A stretch of 63,541 nt of DNA from Candidatus Helarchaeota archaeon (GCA_016840125.1 JAEOSY010000378.1:1-63541), one strand, 5' to 3'. Shown: positions 35,685 to 45,081, numbered from the stretch's first letter. Program-made: numbers and translations. The notes: generated from the letters alone by a model not told the origin.

Positions 35685-36527
35685 ATGATGCAACCATTAG
35701 ATCCAATTGTCATGATTCCGATTTTACTCTCCTATCTTCTGATTTCTGCAGTTTCGGTAATCTTTCTATACAAGAAAAAATTATCCAAGAAGCTTTCAAT
35801 ACTAATATTACTTGCTGCAGTTGTCGTCCCAGGATTTATACTTGGATTAGCCGCGCACCCGGCTTTTAATCTCCAGCAAATCTTCATCAATATAAACACA
35901 ATTTTTAGTAAACCGGTAGTCCCTCAACAACTCCTGATGATGACTGTCATAATGCTCGTAATTTCTGGTATTTTCATTGTCTCCACATTGTTTTTTGGAC
36001 GTATCTTTTGTGGGTATGCGTGTCCTCTTGGAGCTGCGCAAGAAGTTATTTTCAAAGTCAGAGTCGCCGATAAACCTACTAAAACGAAGTATAAACTTGA
36101 TATCCCCCCTAAATATACAAATATTATTCGAATTTCTATCTTTGCCCTTATGGTCATTTTAGCGTTGATCTGGGGTCTAGCCCTTTTTGATGTTAACCCC
36201 TTTAGCGCCTTTGGGGTCTTTACCGCTTCTAACCTCACACTTCTCCTCATCCCATTAATTCTTCTAGCTATAATTCTAATCGCAAGCGTATTCACATACC
36301 GCCCTTGGTGTCGTCTTCTCTGCCCCTTCGGAACTATGGCTTGGCTAACCAGCCGGTTCAGCCGATTCAAAATCCAGCGCAACGAGAACTGCACCGATTG
36401 TAAGCTATGTGAGAAGATTTGCCCGACCTCAGAAGCCTACCAGGATAGTAAGAAGGCTGAATGTTATTTATGTAATTTATGTGTAGACAATTGCCCCGCA
36501 AATGCTCTGGAATTTACAAAAAAGTAA
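35685..36527 (+). CDS. NapH/YccM-like membrane ferredoxin
   Basis: A 280-residue membrane-bound polyferredoxin. Five or so transmembrane helices are interrupted by Cys motifs CGYACPLG and CRLLCPFG typical of NapH/NosR-like electron-transfer proteins. The C-terminus carries two 4Fe-4S sites: CTDCKLCEKICP and CYLCNLCVDNCP. The likely role is passing electrons between membrane quinol or ferredoxin pools and a partner that is not encoded nearby. GAGGTG five bases upstream supports ATG 35685 (or 35688). The gene is monocistronic. Confidence 0.88.
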   Translation: MMQPLDPIVMIPILLSYLLISAVSVIFLYKKKLSKKLSILILLAAVVVPGFILGLAAHPAFNLQQIFININTIFSKPVVPQQLLMMTVIMLVISGIFIVSTLFFGRIFCGYACPLGAAQEVIFKVRVADKPTKTKYKLDIPPKYTNIIRISIFALMVILALIWGLALFDVNPFSAFGVFTASNLTLLLIPLILLAIILIASVFTYRPWCRLLCPFGTMAWLTSRFSRFKIQRNENCTDCKLCEKICPTSEAYQDSKKAECYLCNLCVDNCPANALEFTKK

Positions 36528-36613
36528 TAATCCCCTCTCCCCTTTTTTTCGTAGATTCCTGAATAGAATTAATAACGAAATATAAGTTATTATTGACATA
36601 AGGTGGGTTAAAA

Positions 36614-37795
36614 GTGGATCTCCAAGAACGATTTTTAACAACGATGGAGCATGAAGAGCCAGATCGGGTTCCTATACTGGGTTTAATGATGGAACCATCC
36701 AACAGTTTCCAATCTAAGGGTGAAAGCAGTACCGGATTTTTCAAATATTTAAAACCCCCTATTATAAGGAATGTATTGCGGTGGGGGATGAACAGAAATT
36801 GGATCTGGAATCGCATGTATTATGGTGTCCTAAAACAGGTCGTAGAAGTTAGTATTAAACTTGGTTTCGATAGCACTTGGCTCATTTATATGATATTCAA
36901 AATTCGTAAAGATAAAAATTTCCCGCTCGGCGTGGCTTGGAGTGATCCTTGGGGGCGTGTGTGGAAAATCAAGATGGATAAATCCGGTAACGCTGACCCC
37001 TATTATGTTAAAGGGTATTGTAACACTCAAGAAAAGTGGGAAGCTTGGATTGTGAAAAATAGCTCCTTAATTGAAAAATTTCCACAATTTGCTGCCAGTT
37101 ACCATAGTAAAATGATTAAAGACTATGGCGATCAAATCTACATCATGAGCTTTGTAACCCCCGGCGTTTTTGAGAACTCATGGCAACCAATTGGGTTTAT
37201 CGAATTTATTAAATTCATCTATGAAAAGCCAAAGTTTATTGAACGAGTGGTAGAATTCCATACGGATCAATATTTGAAACTTTTAGAGGCTATCTGTAAA
37301 CTTGAGAATGGAAATAAAATATTGATCTTGAGTGATGATTTAGGTCATAAAACTGGACCTTTACTAAGCCCTAGCTTGCTTGACCGCTTTTTTGGAAATT
37401 CTTATAAAAAAATAACTGAGCTTGCTCACAAGATGGGTAAAAAAGTCATCCTTCATAGCTGTGGGAACACGTATAAACTCTTAGAAAAATTTATTGAGTG
37501 GGGATTTGATGGGATCCATGCGACTGAGCCCACTGCGGGGATGGATTTAGAGAAAGTTCGGAAAATAGTTGGACATCAGCTGGTGTTAGTGGGGAATCTT
37601 GATGTATCTCAATTATTAGTGAGAGGAACTCGAAAAGAGATTGAAGACGCAGTTAAGCACGCCGTTAAAGTCGCAGCACCAGGAGGGGGGTATATACTAT
37701 CACCCGCCCATAATCACGAAGCGGTCGATCCTAAGAGATTACAATGGATGATTGAAGCTACACACGAATTTGGAAAATATCCAATCAATTTTTAA
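36614..37795 (+). CDS. Uroporphyrinogen-decarboxylase-like methyltransferase
   Basis: A 393-residue UroD-superfamily protein. This clade usually contains corrinoid-dependent or cobalamin:thiol methyltransferases rather than haem enzymes. The N-terminus (ERFLTTMEHEEPDRVPI) and the C-terminal zinc-type motif HSCGNTYKLLEKFIEWGFDG, plus GNLDVSQLL, are typical. GTG 36614 is chosen because AGGTGGG precedes it at a good distance. No corrinoid-protein gene is adjacent. The 3' end overlaps that of the convergent FAD oxidoreductase gene by 4 bp. Confidence 0.87.
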   Translation: MDLQERFLTTMEHEEPDRVPILGLMMEPSNSFQSKGESSTGFFKYLKPPIIRNVLRWGMNRNWIWNRMYYGVLKQVVEVSIKLGFDSTWLIYMIFKIRKDKNFPLGVAWSDPWGRVWKIKMDKSGNADPYYVKGYCNTQEKWEAWIVKNSSLIEKFPQFAASYHSKMIKDYGDQIYIMSFVTPGVFENSWQPIGFIEFIKFIYEKPKFIERVVEFHTDQYLKLLEAICKLENGNKILILSDDLGHKTGPLLSPSLLDRFFGNSYKKITELAHKMGKKVILHSCGNTYKLLEKFIEWGFDGIHATEPTAGMDLEKVRKIVGHQLVLVGNLDVSQLLVRGTRKEIEDAVKHAVKVAAPGGGYILSPAHNHEAVDPKRLQWMIEATHEFGKYPINF

Positions 37796-39288
37796 TTATA
37801 CTTAGCTCTAAATTTCTTTCCACTTTCTTTACAAATTCTTTTAATTACTTCTTTCCCGGAAAGGGCTGCAGTAGGAACGCCCAGTCCTTTCACCCATTGG
37901 CCTATCATGTAGAAATTCTCTAGACCGGGCAGATCATATCTCGTTTTCCCGAACATTTCTGCTGCCATCTGCTTTGTCATCATAAAACTGAGAGCTCCCT
38001 GCCAGTTATTCGTATACCTCACCCACGTAATTGGTGTTGCCACATCGGTGGTTTCGATCTGGTCATCTAATCCAGGAAGTTCCAGTTCCAGCTGAGCGAT
38101 GGTGGTGGCTAGAATTTTCTCTTTTTCCGCCTCATATTGATCGCTTGGATAGCTAAGTTGTTCCCACCAGCTCAGATCGGAAGGATACAAAACCGTGATC
38201 GTGGTTTTCCCTTCAGGCGCTATAGTGGGATCAAATGCATAATTCTGATACCAGAGATTATGATGTTGGCGTCCTGCGATCTCAAATGGGTCGGCTGTCT
38301 GCACATTGACTGAATGGGGCGTACCAGACATATCCCTATTAACACCTAAGGAAACTTGGATGAAAGGGGGAAATACTGGGGACGTTGCATATCGTTCACG
38401 GAGACCGGAAGGTGTGAACCGATCCTCAAGCATACTGAACAGTGTAGCATGCCCATCCGCAGCTGAAATAACAAAGTCTGCCTCTTGAACCGCCCCATCT
38501 ACCAACTCAATACCCCTCGCCCGACCATTCTCCACTAAGATTCTCCTTACCTTCGTCCTATATTCAATTTTTCCATTTAACTCAAGGAAAATCCGTTCAA
38601 TCACATGGGCAAATGCTAAGGAACTACCCTCTGGATAACCCGAGGCCTTTATGTGCATTCCTGCTAAAAAGAAGAAAATAGAGACGGCTGAAAAGTCTGG
38701 GTAAATAAATAAGGCAGATAAGGCATGACGGATTAGCGGATCCTTAAACTGATCAGCGAATTCCCCAATATTCATCTTCCCGTATTTCATTATCAGTGGT
38801 ATCCCTCTTAAAATACCAATAAATTTGGATAAAATGCGGAATGGATTTTTTCCCGTCGTTTTAATAAAATTGGTGTAGCGCCTTATCGCTTTACAGAGAT
38901 CTTTAATTGGTTTTTCATCATCAGGGGATAAATTCAAGAGTTCCTGCTCCAATTTTTCGGCGTTTGTGTAGAGATTTAAAGTTCTTCCCGAAGCATCTCG
39001 GTGTGAGTGGTAAATTTCATGATTATAAATCTTCATTTTGGGTAGCACACCGAGTTCTTCCCATAATTTGTAAAACACATGAGCTGGTGAGGACCCTACC
39101 AGACCTAGAAAGTGCATACATCCTTCAAACATGTATCCGTTGCGTTTCCACGCGGTGCACATCCCGCCTGGGAGGAAATGCTGCTCATAAATCGTTGTAT
39201 CAAATCCATTTCTTTGGGCATGAATCGCTGCGGCTAACCCCGCAATACCTGCGCCAATAACAATTATCTTCTTTTTATCCTTTTCCAT
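37792..39288 (-). CDS. FAD-dependent phytoene-desaturase/carotene-isomerase-like oxidoreductase
   Basis: A 498-residue NAD(P)/FAD-binding amino-oxidase-fold protein. The Rossmann motif IIVIGAGIAGLAAAIHA sits at the N-terminus, followed by GGMCTAW and the CMHFLG segment typical of the CrtI/CrtISO-like clade; the C-terminal GQWVKGLGVPTAA is the second FAD contact. Some archaeal relatives saturate prenyl chains or act on carotenoid-like substrates, so a lipid role is possible. ATG 39288 has GAGGCGG upstream; ATG 39303, overlapping the TetR stop as ATGA, is the alternative. It is coupled to the TetR gene and probably regulated by it. Confidence 0.85.
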   Translation of the reverse strand: MEKDKKKIIVIGAGIAGLAAAIHAQRNGFDTTIYEQHFLPGGMCTAWKRNGYMFEGCMHFLGLVGSSPAHVFYKLWEELGVLPKMKIYNHEIYHSHRDASGRTLNLYTNAEKLEQELLNLSPDDEKPIKDLCKAIRRYTNFIKTTGKNPFRILSKFIGILRGIPLIMKYGKMNIGEFADQFKDPLIRHALSALFIYPDFSAVSIFFFLAGMHIKASGYPEGSSLAFAHVIERIFLELNGKIEYRTKVRRILVENGRARGIELVDGAVQEADFVISAADGHATLFSMLEDRFTPSGLRERYATSPVFPPFIQVSLGVNRDMSGTPHSVNVQTADPFEIAGRQHHNLWYQNYAFDPTIAPEGKTTITVLYPSDLSWWEQLSYPSDQYEAEKEKILATTIAQLELELPGLDDQIETTDVATPITWVRYTNNWQGALSFMMTKQMAAEMFGKTRYDLPGLENFYMIGQWVKGLGVPTAALSGKEVIKRICKESGKKFRAKYN

Positions 39289-39299
39289 AAGAATCCGCC

Positions 39300-39905
39300 T
39301 CATTTTCGGCGTAATGTGTTAATTAAGATGTCAGGGGTAATTTTTTCTGCCAATACTCCACCTCCAAACATAAGAAAACTCAAGCCCTGCACAAAAGAGA
39401 GATAGGCTGCAGTCAAGGCGACCGGATCGCAGTCCAAAACTTCACCGGATTCTTGGGCTTGCCTGATAAGGGGCATCAGATTTGCATAATGTTGTGCGGA
39501 GTATTTCATGATATGTTCCATTAAACCGGGGAGATTTTTGCCTTGGGTAAGGGCCTGAACCATGATCAGAAAATATCGAGACGATTCCTGCTTCAACACT
39601 CTTTGGACCAGAAGGGTTGATAGATTTTTGAGTTTATCCCAGGCTGACCCTTCAATGTCTAGCCCTTCAAGAATAGTTTCCATGGATTTTTCCAGAGCGA
39701 GATCGACAAGGGTCCGGAATACCTCCTCTTTGGAAGGGAAATAGTGATAGACCAATCCATAACTTAATCCGGCAGCATTTGCGATTTGTTTCATGGTCGC
39801 GCCATTATATCCGTAATCGGAAAAGACTTCCAACGCGGCATTTGTAATTTTTTCTATCGCTTCAGCACGCATTTGTTCGTTTTGTGTTGCTCCACGAGGT
39901 GACAT
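39300..39905 (-). CDS. TetR-family transcriptional regulator
   Basis: A 201-residue TetR/AcrR regulator. The helix-turn-helix lies in residues about 15-60 (ALEVFSDYGYNGATMKQIA, then GLSYGLVYHYFPSKEEVF), the standard TetR DNA-binding pattern. The remainder is the helical ligand-binding and dimer domain. It is followed by the FAD oxidoreductase gene and divergent from a radical SAM gene. A near-perfect 22-bp palindrome lies 24-45 bp upstream of its start, so autoregulation and control of the divergent gene are likely. Confidence 0.92.
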   Translation of the reverse strand: MSPRGATQNEQMRAEAIEKITNAALEVFSDYGYNGATMKQIANAAGLSYGLVYHYFPSKEEVFRTLVDLALEKSMETILEGLDIEGSAWDKLKNLSTLLVQRVLKQESSRYFLIMVQALTQGKNLPGLMEHIMKYSAQHYANLMPLIRQAQESGEVLDCDPVALTAAYLSFVQGLSFLMFGGGVLAEKITPDILINTLRRK

Positions 39906-39928
39906 TTTAATTACACTTAACTTTTTTT

Positions 39929-39950
39929 ATTGACTGACTCGTAAGTCAAT
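39929..39950. promoter_or_regulatory. Palindromic operator for the TetR regulator
   Basis: A 22-bp imperfect palindrome with ATTGACTGAC and GTAAGTCAAT arms; 9 of 11 base pairs match across the centre at 39939/39940. Its length, symmetry and position between the TetR gene and the divergent radical SAM gene fit a TetR operator covering both promoters. Binding itself is an inference. Confidence 0.7.
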
Positions 39951-40013
39951 GAAAAATAAGTAGTGTTAATATTTAAAGTTTTGTGAAAATTATAACGAAT
40001 TAAAAAAAGAAAG

Positions 40014-41168
40014 ATGACTGCATTGTTGGAAGCTTTTCAAATTGCCAGCGTTCGCCCTCCTACAGAAAACTTTAGTTTGGCAATACCAGTGCATTTTTAT
40101 TGCCCTTGGGGACGATGCGCCTTCTGTCCAAGTATGCTCTTCACTGAGTCTAAAAAGTTTAGTCGCAGAACACTGGAGGAAGTTTTTAATGATATTAGTA
40201 ATGCTGTAATTTTAAATGAGATGCTTTTAAAATCAGGGACTATAACTCAAAGCACAATCCGTGAGCTACTTTCTGAATATCCCCACTTGAGTGATTGTAT
40301 CATTCACTTAATGTACTGGCATCTCTATACCAATGCATCGACGGCTTTTTTGGGGGGAGCTAATCCATTCTTATATCCCAGCGACTTCTTAACCAAGATC
40401 CTCCGGGGTTTGAAGCAAACGTTCCCAGCAATTGCTCGCATTACTTCCTATGGGCGAACCAAATCTGCCTCGAAAAAAGAAAGGCGCTATTTTAAAGAAT
40501 TGCATGAAGCGGGATTGGGTCGCATTCACGTGGGATTGGAATCAGGATCAGACAACGTGCTTAAATTCGTGAATAAGGGGGTTACTGCGAACGATCATTT
40601 AATCGGAGGACAAAAGATCAAAGATGGAGATATCTCTCTCTGCACTTATGTAATGCCTGGCTTGGGTGGAAAAAAGTGGAGCACCGAACATGCACTTGAG
40701 ACTGCCCGAGTCATCACCGAACTTGAACCAGATTTCGTGCGATTGAGAACCCTCGAAATTTTTCCAGTGACGCCGCTTCATGATAAGAGGAAGTCAGGTG
40801 AATTTATTGAACTCTCGGAGGAAGAGGTGGTTCGAGAAGAGCGCCTCTTTGTTGAAAATATTGAATGTAAGACTACAATCACAAGTGATTCTGCGGCGAA
40901 TTTGTTAATTGAGATTTGGGGGGACATGCCACGAGATAAAACGAAGATTCTCAAAGCGATTGACGATTACCTAGCAATCACTCCCGAAGAGAAACTCGAA
41001 TTTAGTCTAAAAAGGCGGGTTGAAGCCTATACTAGCCAGTATGGCGGACTCTCCCAGCCTATTCAAAACAAACTCAATAGAATTCAGAAAATGAGCACCA
41101 AAGGTAAAAAGTATTATGAGTCCATTAAGAAGTTAATAAGATACATTCGGGGAAGACTCATCCCATAA
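40014..41168 (+). CDS. Radical SAM enzyme (CX4CX2C type)
   Basis: A 384-residue radical SAM protein. The cluster motif is CPWGRCAFC (Cys30, Cys35, Cys38), a CX4CX2C spacing instead of the standard CX3CX2C. The surrounding VRPPTENFSLAIPVHFYCPW strongly resembles a known subset of B12-like and HemN-like radical SAM proteins with RPPSE and CPWNRC motifs. A GLESGSD strand near residue 180 is the usual SAM-contact motif. Product unknown. Being divergent from the TetR gene across a palindrome, it may be controlled by that regulator. Confidence 0.85.
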   Translation: MTALLEAFQIASVRPPTENFSLAIPVHFYCPWGRCAFCPSMLFTESKKFSRRTLEEVFNDISNAVILNEMLLKSGTITQSTIRELLSEYPHLSDCIIHLMYWHLYTNASTAFLGGANPFLYPSDFLTKILRGLKQTFPAIARITSYGRTKSASKKERRYFKELHEAGLGRIHVGLESGSDNVLKFVNKGVTANDHLIGGQKIKDGDISLCTYVMPGLGGKKWSTEHALETARVITELEPDFVRLRTLEIFPVTPLHDKRKSGEFIELSEEEVVREERLFVENIECKTTITSDSAANLLIEIWGDMPRDKTKILKAIDDYLAITPEEKLEFSLKRRVEAYTSQYGGLSQPIQNKLNRIQKMSTKGKKYYESIKKLIRYIRGRLIP

Positions 41169-41237
41169 AAACTATTAATAAGAATAAAAAAATCCAGAAT
41201 ACACTCTAAAAGTATATTTCAAAGTGGTTGAGTGAAA

Positions 41238-42093
41238 ATGGAATCAGATGCAAAAGTGAAAAAGACTTTTTTCGAGACAATTAAATTCCTATATGATTAT
41301 TAGGCGACTATAATTCTTCTTGCTGTATTTATGGCGTCTTATTATGGAATAATCTTAATATGGGGGTATTTTAACGATCCAGCGTTTTTAGATGCCAACC
41401 TTCGAGAGCCTATGATGTATATTTTGTTTCCAGTATTCGTATTGTCGGCGCATTACATTCGATATATAGTCAATAAAGTCTATGATATCGCCTATGGCCT
41501 GGATTCCGGTCAAACCGAGAAGATTTTTAGAACTAAAGAACTTTTTCATGATTGGAGGACCAAATTATTTGGAAGCTTGAATGCTGATAAGGTAAATGTT
41601 CCATTTGGTCTAATTGCTGTCGCACTCTTTCTTACTCTGCAATTTTTCATGTTAAGGGGCTATACTCTTGCCGGAGTCTATTTTTTTGGTGACACCTTTT
41701 TGACGATCGCCGCGATTATCAATATATTTTGGTGGGGTTGCATTTACCTTGTTAATTTCTATATTGGCTCTAATTGCTGTGCTCGTATTTTTTGTACCTC
41801 AATACTCGATTCATAGCATTCTGAAAAAAACAAAAATTACTTTAATCGATGTTTTAATTCACCTTCATGACCATTTGCGGGAAGAAATTGGCGATCATTT
41901 ATATTCAACGGAACCCATTTCGCCTGAATCTCTAGATTTTAAGTTAAAGAAGCTAGACTATGCTAAAACCAGCCTGCTAGAAATCCGAGAGCTTGGTACA
42001 TGGGTTTATGATTTTCCAGCAATTATGAAATTGGTAGCGGCTGCTGCGTTGGCACTAATCCCGATAATTCTTGAACTGTTCCAGTTATTATAG
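41238..42093 (+). pseudogene. Membrane protein gene broken by an amber codon and a frameshift
   Basis: Read continuously, this would encode about 284 residues with four or more membrane helices and a helical cytoplasmic stretch. ATG 41238 opens a frame that meets TAG at 41301-41303 after 21 codons; the same frame then continues to 41816 (visible ATG 41331). The second break is near the G4 run at 41734-41737: removing one G restores a continuous hydrophobic helix (FWWVAFTLLISILALIAVLV) into the frame ending at 42093. Both lesions look like single-base changes. A sequencing error, a recent pseudogene, or an amber-decoding event at the first site are all possible. Function of the intact gene unknown. 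Confidence 0.75.
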
Positions 42094-42118
42094 GAAAGAT
42101 GTCTAAGATTAGATTAAG

Positions 42119-42913
42119 TTACTGTTGAAGAGAGCTTAGTAATTTTTTGATATCCTCTGCATAGCCGATTTTCCGTACTTTAAATGCCTCCGAAAATGGA
42201 TATCCTGCTTTTTTCCCTGCTTGCTCAGCTGCACTTCGCACGAATATATCAACAAGACTTTTTATGTCCATCTGCTCTATGATTGTGGTATCAACCTCAC
42301 CGTCTGCTTGCAACTGTTCCATTACTTCTTGAACGAGCATTTCCATCTGACTCTCGTGTTTGAGGAGCGCTTTCACCTTCTTCCTGAGGATTTTACTGGT
42401 CAATGGGACCCATTTATCAGGAGTTGGACTTCGAAAGAGCCAGATCTCTGAGACGAAATGTTTCGGTAAGTTGAACTCGGGATGAAAGAGCGGATAATGG
42501 CAGAAATAACAGCTCTCATAGGCGGCTTTAGACACGTGTCTATGATCTGAATGGGGTTCATAAATGTTAGATGGGTCAAAAGTAATAACAATATTGGGTT
42601 TAAGCTTTCTAATATGGTAGATATATTTTTCTCGGAGCTCTAAAAGGGGAGTTCTTGCAAGAAATCCGTCTTCATAATCTAGAAAAAAAACTTTCTTTAT
42701 ACCTAATACTTCGGCAGCGGCTTTAGCTTCTTTTTTTCTTGTATTTATTATTTCTTGGGAATTTCCATCAGGATCCAAACTACCCCGACAACCATTCGTG
42801 GTTATTACATAATATACATCCGCCCCCTTCTCAGAAAACTGGAGCAATGCCCCACCTGCCATAAATTCAATATCATCAGGATGCGCACTTATCGCAAGAA
42901 TCGTATCTGTCAT
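42119..42913 (-). CDS. PIG-L/LmbE-family deacetylase
   Basis: A 264-residue zinc-dependent N-deacetylase of the PIG-L family. The zinc ligands HPDD (11-14) and HSDHR (about 121-125) are intact. Relatives remove the acetyl group from N-acetylglucosamine-containing lipids or from N,N'-diacetylated sugars. Here a lipid- or sugar-modifying role is likely. The gene is monocistronic, convergent with the broken membrane gene and 123 bp from the next minus-strand gene. Confidence 0.9.
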   Translation of the reverse strand: MTDTILAISAHPDDIEFMAGGALLQFSEKGADVYYVITTNGCRGSLDPDGNSQEIINTRKKEAKAAAEVLGIKKVFFLDYEDGFLARTPLLELREKYIYHIRKLKPNIVITFDPSNIYEPHSDHRHVSKAAYESCYFCHYPLFHPEFNLPKHFVSEIWLFRSPTPDKWVPLTSKILRKKVKALLKHESQMEMLVQEVMEQLQADGEVDTTIIEQMDIKSLVDIFVRSAAEQAGKKAGYPFSEAFKVRKIGYAEDIKKLLSSLQQ

Positions 42914-43036
42914 AGCGAATCATCTCTGTTAAGACTCTATTTTATCTCCTTAAATAAGGTACTTTGATTTAAATCTTAATTTATTAAATAGATTTTCAAT
43001 TAAAAAGAAAAAAAAGAATAATGAAAGAATAGACTG

Positions 43037-43264
43037 TTAGGTCTCACCCTCACCAACTGTTTCATAGCTAGTAGCAACATATTTGTAATCGGAGTTTGTA
43101 AATACTGGTTTTTCGTTTCGTAGAATATCTATCACGGCATGAAATTCACTAGGGTTTGTAAAGTGTAAAGTAGTACTTCCATCTGAAAAGAAAATTCGGA
43201 GGTTTCCCTCATGATTTTCCACATTCCAATATGCAGTATATTTGTTAATTGTTCTACTGGGCAT
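43037..43264 (-). CDS. Small hypothetical protein
   Basis: A 75-residue soluble protein that I do not recognise. It has an alternating beta pattern (TAYWNVENHEGNLRIFFSDGS) and a helix (SEFHAVIDILRNEK), compatible with a small alpha/beta domain. No Cys or catalytic motif is seen. The ATG 43264 has no obvious SD. The 211-bp gap on its right holds only AT-rich sequence with TATA-like stretches and no visible gene. Confidence 0.6.
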   Translation of the reverse strand: MPSRTINKYTAYWNVENHEGNLRIFFSDGSTTLHFTNPSEFHAVIDILRNEKPVFTNSDYKYVATSYETVGEGET

Positions 43265-43476
43265 GGTTTACAACTCATTGGATTTTTATACAACATAGAA
43301 GTTATTTTCTGATTTTGTCTGCAATGGGTTTAGGAATTCTCTAAAATAAGCAGACAATTATAATTTAAGGCTGAATATGTATATTAAAGTTATCTAACAC
43401 CTATTTCACCTTCGCCAGTGGGTTATGGAACTCGACCGATCTCCTATTTAAATTTTGTAATATGGTGCTTTCTCAC

Positions 43477-45081
43477 TTATCTTGATTCTAAAAGTGATTT
43501 AAATTCGATAAATAATTGCTTATGCATCTGCTTTAAGATGATCTCATAAATTTCATAGAAGGCTTCATCATGTACGTCACCGACATCTTCATGAGCAACT
43601 TCGTGAGCGATTAGGGGTAACAGGATAACTTTGATCATAAAGGGATAGTTGGTCGCTTCGAGGGCAAGCTGTAAAAGCTCGCCGTTCCGTTGGAGGCGGA
43701 TGACACCCGGAACATGTTCCGCATCATCAAAGGGATCGCCTTCCATGATCTCTATTCGCATGGTTCTATCGGTGATCATGGATCGGACGACCTCGAGAAT
43801 TTTGCGTTCATCTGCAGTCAATTCACTTTCTGGAACAATGCGGCGAGGGGTTAAGACGCCCGCGAGCTGCTTTCCCATCGGTGAATCGACGTTGTGAATC
43901 GTCATCCCTCTATCACGGATCGCTTTAATCAACATCTCTTTGAGTCTGGGACTAAGTTCTTGGACAACAACGTATCCCCGCTTTTTTAGCCGGTCCGCAA
44001 TGTAGGTTCGTTCATCCGCAAAAAAGGCAATCCGCTTCTTGCCTGCCCGTGCGATGATCTCCTTTAGGGGGAACTTGTCCTCGATCCCTACGAGTTTGAA
44101 AATGGCTAGATTCAGTAAGATAGTTGGGTCCTTAGTAGAGTAGGCGAAATCCAGTAGGCGCTGGTAATCGTCGGAACTGGGATTTTGAGCGAGCATTTTG
44201 AGGACTGCTCTGCAGGTTTCAGTCAGGACCTCAAGGAAGGTGTTGTAATTCGAATTTTGAACAAGGGCATCACGGGAAGGGGTGACTTCTAGCTTATCAT
44301 AATTTATGTATCCGTTCACGCCTCCTTCAGGTGAGATCAAATTCAGAATTTTAATCCTATGAACAAAAGTTTGGATCATATTGTCGTTTGCCCTGTAGCC
44401 CAAGGCTCCTTGTACCCCTGATTTATCGAACGTGACGATTGCGCGGCTCCCCCGTTGGATCAAGGCTTCTTCATAGCTTTTATTGATTCGCCCCCCATTC
44501 ATTAAAATAGGAATATCAAAAAATTGGCACACTTCACTCAGATAATTGTAGATTTCATCGATACTAAAGCCAGTTCGCGGAAAACAGAGGATAGTGGCAC
44601 CATGAGGCCCACATTTTCGAACATATCCTAGAGTTTTGGACGGGAGTTCACTATAACTCAACTCTTCAGCTACGAACCAACTCTCTTTTGGATAGATCCG
44701 AAGGAACATCCTTTGTTCATTTTCCGATTTGGTAAAAACAAATACTTCCGCAGCTTCCTTGAAGATGGCGAAGAACCCCCGCCCGAAGACGCCCGCCCGA
44801 TTCCGGATCTCCCGATTTTTACTCGTTCCATACATTTTTAACAAAAAATCATCGACATCTTTCACGTTCATGCCGATGCCATCATCAGTGACTTCCACCA
44901 TGTTTGAATATATATTGACGGTTACCGTACCTGTAAAGTTAGGATAGAAGACCTTGTAATCAAGAATCGCGTCTTTCGCATTTTGGATTAACTCTCGGAA
45001 ACCGGCATTAGAGTCGCCATATTTATATACCACTTCTTCTCCGAGGGATTTCCTGTCGATCGTAATCTGATGAATTTTCAT
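43477..45081 (-). CDS. GHKL ATPase fused to a C-terminal HExxH domain
   Basis: A 534-residue protein. Residues 1-200 hold an HSP90/MutL/Topo VIB-like ATP site: ELIQNAKDAI (Glu30, Asn34, Asp37), DDGIGM (66-71) and GVFGRGFFA (97-105). A transducer-like region follows, with an ordered basic motif around the K-L-E-V-T-P-S-R stretch (about 265). The C-terminal 45 residues contain HEVAH (493-497) and a further His504 in VHDEAF, the spacing of SprT/WSS1-like zinc metalloprotease sites. No membrane helix. It is monocistronic and 24 bp from the hydrolase fusion gene on the same strand. Known GHKL ATPases pair with DNA or protein remodelling; here the partner may be built in. Confidence 0.85.
   Translation of the reverse strand: MKIHQITIDRKSLGEEVVYKYGDSNAGFRELIQNAKDAILDYKVFYPNFTGTVTVNIYSNMVEVTDDGIGMNVKDVDDFLLKMYGTSKNREIRNRAGVFGRGFFAIFKEAAEVFVFTKSENEQRMFLRIYPKESWFVAEELSYSELPSKTLGYVRKCGPHGATILCFPRTGFSIDEIYNYLSEVCQFFDIPILMNGGRINKSYEEALIQRGSRAIVTFDKSGVQGALGYRANDNMIQTFVHRIKILNLISPEGGVNGYINYDKLEVTPSRDALVQNSNYNTFLEVLTETCRAVLKMLAQNPSSDDYQRLLDFAYSTKDPTILLNLAIFKLVGIEDKFPLKEIIARAGKKRIAFFADERTYIADRLKKRGYVVVQELSPRLKEMLIKAIRDRGMTIHNVDSPMGKQLAGVLTPRRIVPESELTADERKILEVVRSMITDRTMRIEIMEGDPFDDAEHVPGVIRLQRNGELLQLALEATNYPFMIKVILLPLIAHEVAHEDVGDVHDEAFYEIYEIILKQMHKQLFIEFKSLLESR

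Noticed and set aside
35924..36394. Minus-strand frame opposite the NapH-like gene
   Set aside because: The plus strand carries four intact Fe-S motifs; the antisense frame has no recognisable sequence.
41301..41303. Pyrrolysine at the amber codon
   Set aside because: A second lesion in the same gene makes simple decay or sequence error the better explanation; no pyl genes are in view.
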